Shown here in pieces: positions 9,101-10,745 of a stretch of DNA of 10,745 bases. Numbering within the stretch: position 1 is the first letter of the stretch; every line of letters begins with the position of its first letter. The position numbers and the translations under genes were made by a program. The notes under the pieces were generated by a model that was not told the DNA's origin, made no database searches, and saw nothing but the letters and a program-made list of their open reading frames with translations. The DNA comes from Christensenella sp. UBA7868 (GTDB lineage Bacteria > Bacillota > Clostridia > Christensenellales > UBA1242), in NCBI GenBank assembly GCA_002501285.1, contig DLSG01000062.1, positions 1-10,745 of the forward strand, given 5' to 3'.

Positions 9101-10574
9101 TGATGTTTGGTCAAGCAAGGTCGTTGGCGGAATTGTTGGTTTTGTGGCAAGAAGAGATATGCTTGAAGGTGTTAAAGATGAATTTAACATTGTTAATTTA
9201 TCTGTTACAACTTCCTTGGGTGAAGAAATAAATGTTGTTAAAACAAATAATATAATGTATATTGCAAATTGTGTTGCAATAAATAATTTTGGTGAAAATA
9301 CATTAAAATATATTAATATTAATGATAATTCTCATGTTGTTGGGGCAATTATTGGTGCGGCTCATAACACTCCTGTTGTGGAAGAAGGTCAAATTTCTAT
9401 TGCAACAAAAAATAGTTATATAATGCATGAAAATTATTATAAAAAATTAGTTTTAAAAGTTTCGGAAGAAGAGAAATATTCACTTCAAGATTTTGGAGTA
9501 AATAATGTAGGTTCTTTTGATATCAGCGGAATTGAAAAAAATAGAAATCCAAAAACTCCATGTGCTAGCGGGTTAGATGTTGTATCTAGCAAGGCTTTTA
9601 AAAATTGGAGTAAAAATGTGTTTGAGATTATTTCGTCAAACGAAATTAATTCAACAAATCTTCCAAAATTAAAATCTAATAATAATATTAACACTAAAAA
9701 TTTAGAAGGTGATGGAACTTATCAAAATCCTTATCTTGTAAATTCTATTAAATCTATTAATGATTTAGCAAGTATTGTAAATAGTGGAGAAAAAACAAAT
9801 ATATTTGTTAATGTTACCGATAATATTGAAGCAACAGGTAAAGAATTTACTTCAATAGGAACAAGTTTAAATAAGTTTAATGGAACTTTTAACGGAAATG
9901 ATTATTTCATTAATGGTTTAACATATTTTAATGTTGATAAATATTACAATTCAAATCAATTTGGTTTGTTTGGTTATGTTTCAAGAGAATCAAATATTCA
10001 AAACATTAATGTTGTTGCAAACTTTGTAATAAATTATATTCAACCATTAAATAATAGTTCTTCAATCACTTCTACTGGTATAATTGCAGGCTTTAATGAA
10101 GGTTTTATTGCAAATAGTAATTCTTTTGGCGGAATGATTTTAACTTTAAAAAATATTACAAGTAAATTAACAACAAATTATATTGGCGGAATAAGTGGAG
10201 TGAATGCAGGACTTGGTGATGCGGGAATATTAAATTGTAATAACTATGCTACAATTTACTTTACAGTTAATGATACTGAAAATTCTACAACTTCGTTAAT
10301 GGAAAATGTTAATGTTTATGCAGGATTTATTGCGGGTGCTAATATTAATAAGGCGATAATAAATAAATCGGAAAATAAAGCGTTGGCGGCACTTGATATT
10401 AACAAAGGTTCTGGAAATGATAATAACTATACTTTAATTGTTATTAACAATAAACTTAAAGAATCTTGCAAAAACTTTGTAAATTCTATTGCGGGTTTTG
10501 TAGCAAGCACTTCAAAAGTTTATGGAACCAATACTAAAACTGAAAATATTTATGATTTTAGTTATGGTCATTAA
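36..10574 (+). CDS. Giant surface lipoprotein with Ig-like (Big_2-type) stalk and four GLUG-repeat modules; putative adhesin
   Basis: The 3512-residue protein is complete from ATG to TAA. It carries a lipoprotein signal peptide (lipobox L21-F22-G23-C24), so it should be exported by Sec, lipidated on Cys24 and held on the outer face of the cytoplasmic membrane. Domain order: acidic linker (about 49-88), Ig-like beta-sandwich stalk (about 90-959), GLUG module 1 (960-1430), second Ig-like region (1431-2232), then GLUG modules 2 (2233-2636), 3 (2669-3213) and 4 (3226-3512). GLUG motifs are known from IgA-peptidase-type and other large bacterial surface proteins, and Big_2 domains from intimin/invasin-like adhesins. 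No HExxH zinc-protease motif, LPxTG signal, dockerin or C-terminal hydrophobic tail was seen, so a protease role is not supported. Adhesion or a surface fibre is inference and the ligand is unknown. A terminator six bases after the stop and no visible partner gene suggest it ends its transcription unit. Confidence 0.93.
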   Translation: MKLKKVILTFLIILLGLSGSLFGCKEKPLGLYIKEGEEVVSKISLILPTNNSGEDDENQGGEDSSGNTGNNGEDVSSGETPAEEETALDRKLIYVFAENANDMFKKGLDIVTNKQNIVKISLNEEETSKLENGYAYDISAIQAKNVTISFETKDKKTKVSLDVEITQDCEKIEKNVHSKNYVVRNENTQLSSSAVSFIPETTTNKNIRFVLDEEYTGLNLSEDGYLTFDENFDSNLKEFYVTIYHENYVEDDENNVNFVVENIKYDILSKVEDIEAVIGGAKVTSLEFATNMSEENYNFQTISFKSLIRKNGNVSYENIDNSYRLVYSLKNSSRNLINIKPVSGDPFSLTLSQNGFDGTDVLVARIENVLWPDYQSREIEIAITVKTYPSLITINGSKSDVDLVLYTDSGSKDLVVRINDSYNTNFVISNVQNDKITISYENGIEAMLEEIESGTILLVSSVKDISFDGKNYVDTSFQIKSVGNDSLTRNVNVRIYKSMIDAKIKLNNEEVQDEVVVYKTTTSGQSLISEFVIEPVDDVVIPTFTVEIEDTNVVKLENITYQENDKKFSLKALTTGETNVFVKFDNGLEKSFKIKVYTAIKDVEIDFNDYSKTYNIGDIENLSNLTGVKKYSIKNSTSSQILFKATDEKGNIVYDKYLIDIQYKIDNEGYFAISNEDNKLHAIKVSTDQSGELFSIKVTAFIKAYVYDNARNEYGISTIEKNFYVEIYEPIRNITLSEDYITLYTKNSLGKSDFDKAQKTIDLTIFPSNATKGNSQITFRSNFNSDSIVSFVGAKKDGDNYKLESNRLTIIANLLDQGKKTETGTITFSIQEYKIVYTKKVTIKISTAQKPESIIVENVLKQTDENGKSFDYIYFNLGFDKKININPSVYPITSLNNNISYKIDNKTSVDDIISYKNGVITPLKAGECDLILIPDGNINEDGSYENEKIIHILVADGESVPYSISTKQELLMLCGVNETENEEEFVKRFSKNYVLTSDIDLSGETIVPVGFYTLVKASGEETRKVPFSGTFSGKFTINGVEKQYSISGISLKIDSRDKLGLIGNVKYVGLFAENQGKISNLTVHYSNIEAIISRYADPIYYSSQNLRNTFIFGGISAINLSVIENCEVNINSAQIETYFGENYFGLISGKSGLEANDETNNSSQILNCFVSGNINICDGYSLKNKELDTHPSIMVGGIVGKNLKTSVVKGGFDVYNNQNEIFNKNIINSTVNITSLNELELVLSSDTSCFGGICGQNDGEILNMASYGKVFAYRNVGGVCGINNGVIGTDKNGNNTFGCFSASLVYGNSFVGGLCGINNKTLKYNAVMLLDDDDLIEINGVLSKIYGISDVSGLVGKNNGDISLLENNFVRSYVQKTENYYDIYAETDKFGAILIDENDLADAGLISDYSNCVILSNFADNLKIGYNSETLKEIVTKGDKQDIGITAPTEIVVNIKDSSFIGSASLYNYNKFVKAGEDKIVLVYYKQTDSLKYNYYLRNYLFEIGYNYESNGSNKTTLTKIESLSPDILQVDSKGNFTVLKTGEAKLKIYSVLNKQAQKEITIKVIDIIKSFDIFEDSLENVKLKTIYVEKGSSKNIYLGKQVLQKDMFIKYELSETSKDICQINLDGGVYYSTLYSQVLYGKNSGNVQVKASLFVQILGEYYQIPYSYTFNIVVSEGVKAFEVDLESAEISKTSFVNLKANVVTDLTDKTSLVVSQEISSKNSDGTVTTINGEFLNFSLEKSTFSGKLVFDFKIYPNKTYLKQIIGKTIKFNLYVIDSFVSLDKLQNNPESYKDYIKTVFFTVTDNGVINVEMEYYSDGEVIKNENGQDVINTNELESEFIKIGKIGILKINVYPKLNLQSENTVTLSYSNQDNYKLSFKQVKKSGNGYEDVNTSTIISNGIILDNSYLIDDENEQYLYVKLLTESPINENSKFNLELNISGFVYKFEKTLTSVLSSNLEIAFDGAILNSEGKLEAVYAKGVPDSQIISLTVNKLTSYALNYNIDVSKLNGSNFVEILQYRDPVKVGEDSVRYDYIINGINNNSGNESVELYFYIDKKVNNKTERYASNVLKLNIVDFVVTGMSVENVENGYLSKPVGTSYPLKVKLDTISDSSSEVLNEIKVLEDEISKQQIVGNSIKSKIFSFNGENLKAGFENDNFKILHDDYFEIKPLLAQKYSGFNATVVISYKNGQPSVETESGDTGEIFFAKNNYAKKYSLSFGGDFYIQTDINNPVPVYTAEEFVLMKENANYILMNDIVLKQDKNVQELENGYKLMDAKFNSLDGNGYKVVVKHLDVDLTSSENGEYYFGLFKESGNDTIIKNLQVSYNLENINDENDVVSSGNVLNLTNISNLTFGALCAVNNGLIYNCDVLGLKINGYDEILNINVSNIVGDEQTSALIGGMVGRNNGVITNSLTELKICVNKGFVGGVVGENNGSISSVVYKNIIIKNLGEDENSSRTAGFSYINTGNIKFSSVSGDENFKDNGRFLCDPTLSDYAITASTSVSGFVFNNTGTIEDCYANLSITSQSYSGGFVFANSGNITRSYAATLNEKENNIAHSPFIATKDSFDEDVMKTKIVDCYYLNINKSSINDNIVTGLDIQKFKDDYYLTNFILGNEDSVWKYEEGYDLPILVEANNKAFSRRYLYSTQETPDGGIKYSYIYQDGYYAGSKNNPIIISNEEEFIEYFSLTNKTNSQYYRLVNNINFSDYASLPTYNYIFSGKLDGNGLEISNLSVSAPSNFNGQSFGLFAKIEKTNNSFTPTVKNLTIKPIEVYANNVSFVGSLAGIVKDANIVNINVESNNVIVQGRNVVGGIVGLVYGNSNLINLNSNVSVNSNYSNSEEISDGFNLFASYYDENNNFVSNYEKVSYAGSICGIVDTDKTDDKNERVRNVKVLGSAKSIASFAGLAFGLVCENSGVDNVSVEVSNNNYLNSNYASGLVCGENRGYISRCQTSLSGTISQKLFRNKSKFIGGIVGFNNNGTIVNSISTVNIIGTNDTISAGGVVGLSVGGAISSVVASCDVWSSKVVGGIVGFVARRDMLEGVKDEFNIVNLSVTTSLGEEINVVKTNNIMYIANCVAINNFGENTLKYININDNSHVVGAIIGAAHNTPVVEEGQISIATKNSYIMHENYYKKLVLKVSEEEKYSLQDFGVNNVGSFDISGIEKNRNPKTPCASGLDVVSSKAFKNWSKNVFEIISSNEINSTNLPKLKSNNNINTKNLEGDGTYQNPYLVNSIKSINDLASIVNSGEKTNIFVNVTDNIEATGKEFTSIGTSLNKFNGTFNGNDYFINGLTYFNVDKYYNSNQFGLFGYVSRESNIQNINVVANFVINYIQPLNNSSSITSTGIIAGFNEGFIANSNSFGGMILTLKNITSKLTTNYIGGISGVNAGLGDAGILNCNNYATIYFTVNDTENSTTSLMENVNVYAGFIAGANINKAIINKSENKALAALDINKGSGNDNNYTLIVINNKLKESCKNFVNSIAGFVASTSKVYGTNTKTENIYDFSYGH
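180..299 (+). other. Acidic low-complexity linker, residues 49-88, with repeated Gly-Glu-Asp
   Basis: The segment is rich in Gly, Glu, Asp, Asn and Ser and should be disordered, spacing the folded part of the protein away from the lipid anchor. The nonamer GGTGAAGAT occurs three times in frame (192-200, 216-224, 249-257), each encoding Gly-Glu-Asp at residues 53-55, 61-63 and 72-74. The copies are 24 and 33 bases apart, so unequal exchange between them would keep the frame. Confidence 0.8.
303..2912 (+). other. N-terminal stalk of tandem bacterial Ig-like beta domains, residues about 90-959
   Basis: About 870 residues of alternating hydrophobic/polar beta-strand sequence look like successive 90-120-residue Ig-like domains. 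The clearest Big_2-like unit is residues 851-955, whose end carries the typical NGVITPLKAGECDLIL pattern (917-932). A second good candidate is about 499-596, with LKALTTGETNVFV around Gly576. A third is about 734-847, with a TIFPSNAT strand in its first half. Blocks at about 115-175, 175-290, 300-390 and 391-498 are beta-rich but too divergent to name by eye. Such stalks usually hold a distal binding module away from the cell. Individual boundaries are approximate. Confidence 0.65.
2913..4325 (+). repeat. GLUG module 1 (beta-solenoid), residues about 960-1430
   Basis: The module opens with VPYSISTKQELLML (960-973), then LTSDIDLSG near 995-1003, PFSGTFSGKF at 1026-1035 and YVGLFAENQGKI at 1067-1078. 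This is the standard opening of GLUG-repeat regions. GLUG-like units then follow with their first Gly at about 1113, 1196, 1251, 1277, 1312 and 1353. Three consecutive units have Cys in the fourth position (C1254, C1280, C1315). The module ends in a degenerate strand-rich segment without the Trp and Leu-Pro-x-Leu closing motif seen in modules 2 and 3. A right-handed beta-helix is the expected fold, by family knowledge. Confidence 0.82.
4326..6731 (+). other. Central Ig-like region, residues about 1431-2232
   Basis: About 800 beta-rich residues separate module 1 from modules 2-4. One Big_2-like domain is recognisable at about 1490-1560: it contains LSPDILQVDS followed by GNFTVLKTGEAKLKIYS (1535-1551), the usual 'value, then G-x-F-x-V-x-x-x-G-x-A' ending. 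The remaining sequence shows repeated strand patterns and paired charged loops, but no family can be named from it by eye. It probably extends the stalk and sets the distance between solenoid modules. Confidence 0.55.
6732..7943 (+). repeat. GLUG module 2 (beta-solenoid), residues about 2233-2636
   Basis: The opening NPVPVYTAEEFVLM (2233-2246) is followed by NYILMNDIVL, FNSLDGNGYKVVV (from F2280) and YYFGLF (ending near 2312), matching the order seen in module 1. GLUG units follow with the conserved Gly at about 2357, 2402, 2429, 2463, 2508 and 2533. The spacing 2402 to 2429 is 27 residues and 2508 to 2534 is 26, close to one solenoid turn. The module closes with a CYY motif, W2623 and LPIL (2631-2634), a typical end for such regions. 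Confidence 0.82.
8040..9674 (+). repeat. GLUG module 3 (beta-solenoid, the longest), residues about 2669-3213
   Basis: The opening YAGSKNNPIIISNEEEF starts at 2669. YYRLVNNINF, FSGKLDGNGLEISNLSV (from F2721) and FGLFAKIE (G2749) follow in the same order as in the other modules. GLUG-like units lie at about 2788, 2814, 2873, 2912, 2940, 2974, 3004, 3031 and 3103. Two units share the exact 15-base DNA word GGCGGAATTGTTGGT (8955-8969 and 9126-9140), which also occurs in module 1 at 3621-3635. The module closes with W3191 and LPKL (3209-3212). Cysteines C2876, C2915 and C2943 occupy the fourth position of the motif. Confidence 0.83.
9711..10571 (+). repeat. GLUG module 4, C-terminal and apparently incomplete, residues about 3226-3512
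   Basis: The module opens with DGTYQNPYLVNSIKSINDLA (from D3226), then FNGTFNGNDYFINGL (from F3281) and FGLFGYVSRESNI (G3310). GLUG-like units follow at about 3348, 3384, 3430 and 3487. It then stops after YDFSYGH without the CYY, Trp and Leu-Pro-x-Leu closing segment found in modules 2 and 3, and is the shortest module. The stop is followed at once by a good terminator, so the end looks genuine for this locus. It may be an ancestral design, a distal tip, or an old C-terminal loss. Confidence 0.75.
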
Positions 10575-10580
10575 ATTGAT

Positions 10581-10609
10581 AAAAAACTCCTAATTTTAGG
10601 AGTTTTTTT
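10581..10609 (+). terminator. Intrinsic terminator, potentially bidirectional
   Basis: A perfect 12-base-pair stem (AAAAAACTCCTA at 10581-10592 with TAGGAGTTTTTT at 10597-10608) closes an ATTT loop and ends in a run of seven T. It begins six bases after the TAA of the giant gene. Because the upstream arm starts with six A, the opposite strand also ends in a T run, so the site could terminate a convergent gene beyond the window as well. Confidence 0.9.
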
Positions 10610-10655
10610 AATGTTTTTTTAATCTTTTTATTTTAATTTATATTTTTTATCTTTT

Positions 10656-10710
10656 TGTAGTTTAGTTTAGTTTAGTTTAGTTTAGTTTAGTTTAGTTTAG
10701 TTTAGTTTAA
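10656..10710. repeat. Tandem TTTAG pentanucleotide array
   Basis: Nine perfect TTTAG units fill 10661-10705. They are flanked by one-mismatch units TGTAG (10656-10660) and TTTAA (10706-10710). The array follows a T-rich stretch (about 10603-10659) after the terminator. Because 5 is not a multiple of 3, TAG falls in all three forward frames, so the array is non-coding. Perfect short repeats of this kind are prone to slipped-strand length change. No function can be assigned from the sequence. Confidence 0.95.
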
Positions 10711-10745
10711 ATATAACCAATTTGATTTAAACTAAACTAAACTAA
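10692..10745. repeat. Inverted repeat: end of the TTTAG array and its mirror copy at the window edge
   Basis: Positions 10692-10712 are the exact reverse complement of 10725-10745: 21 base pairs around a 12-base spacer (10713-10724). The right arm is three ACTAA units preceded by TTTAA and runs into the last base of the window, so its true length is unknown. It could form a long, AT-rich hairpin. No T run or GC-rich core marks it as a terminator. Confidence 0.93.

Noticed and set aside
8894..9190. Minus-strand open frame of 98 codons opposite module 3
   Set aside because: Its Thr/Pro-rich translation is simply the antisense of repeated Gly-Gly-Ile-Val-Gly codons. It has no recognisable domain and lies wholly inside a well supported gene.
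36..10574. GLUG-containing IgA-type metallopeptidase
   Set aside because: No HExxH motif was found among the few histidines of the protein, and there is no protease-like domain after the repeats.
10494..10574. Sortase signal or C-terminal membrane anchor
   Set aside because: The last 25 residues are polar, with no LPxTG-like motif, no hydrophobic segment and no basic tail.
10656..10745. CRISPR array
   Set aside because: The pentamers are directly adjacent with no spacers, and the unit is far too short for a CRISPR repeat.
10656..10745. Telomere-like end of a linear replicon
   Set aside because: TTTAG resembles some eukaryotic telomere units, but the neighbouring gene is clearly bacterial and the strand orientation flips within the window. 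A hairpin telomere would need evidence that the DNA ends here, which the window cannot give.

Overview
The window is almost entirely one gene. A single + strand open reading frame of 3512 codons (36-10574) has a strong ribosome binding site before it and a compact intrinsic terminator after it. The DNA is very AT-rich. The reading frame uses TGG for all four tryptophans and has no in-frame TGA, so a standard bacterial code fits. The low GC, the AAGGAG Shine-Dalgarno sequence, the lipobox signal peptide and the Big/GLUG repeat architecture together suggest an uncultured low-GC Firmicute (Clostridia-like, perhaps gut-associated). That assignment is inference; no taxonomic marker gene is present.

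Layout: 1-35 is leader with the ribosome binding site. 36-10574 encodes a giant (roughly 385 kDa by length) surface lipoprotein. It consists of a signal peptide with lipobox Cys24, an acidic Gly/Glu/Asp linker, a long N-terminal stalk of bacterial-Ig-like beta domains, GLUG module 1, a second Ig-like stretch, then GLUG modules 2, 3 and 4 in close succession. Each GLUG module opens with the same ordered set of sub-motifs and continues with repeated xG-[ILV]-x-G-x-N-x-G units, often 26-27 residues apart, as expected for a right-handed beta-solenoid. No catalytic motif, sortase signal or C-terminal membrane segment was seen. The best supported reading is a very long membrane-tethered adhesin or surface fibre of unknown ligand.

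10575-10745 is intergenic. It holds a hairpin terminator that could work in both directions, a T-rich stretch (about 10603-10659), a perfect tandem array of nine TTTAG pentamers, and then an inverted copy of the array (CTAAA orientation) that runs off the window edge. This pentamer array and its mirror image form the least explained structure here.
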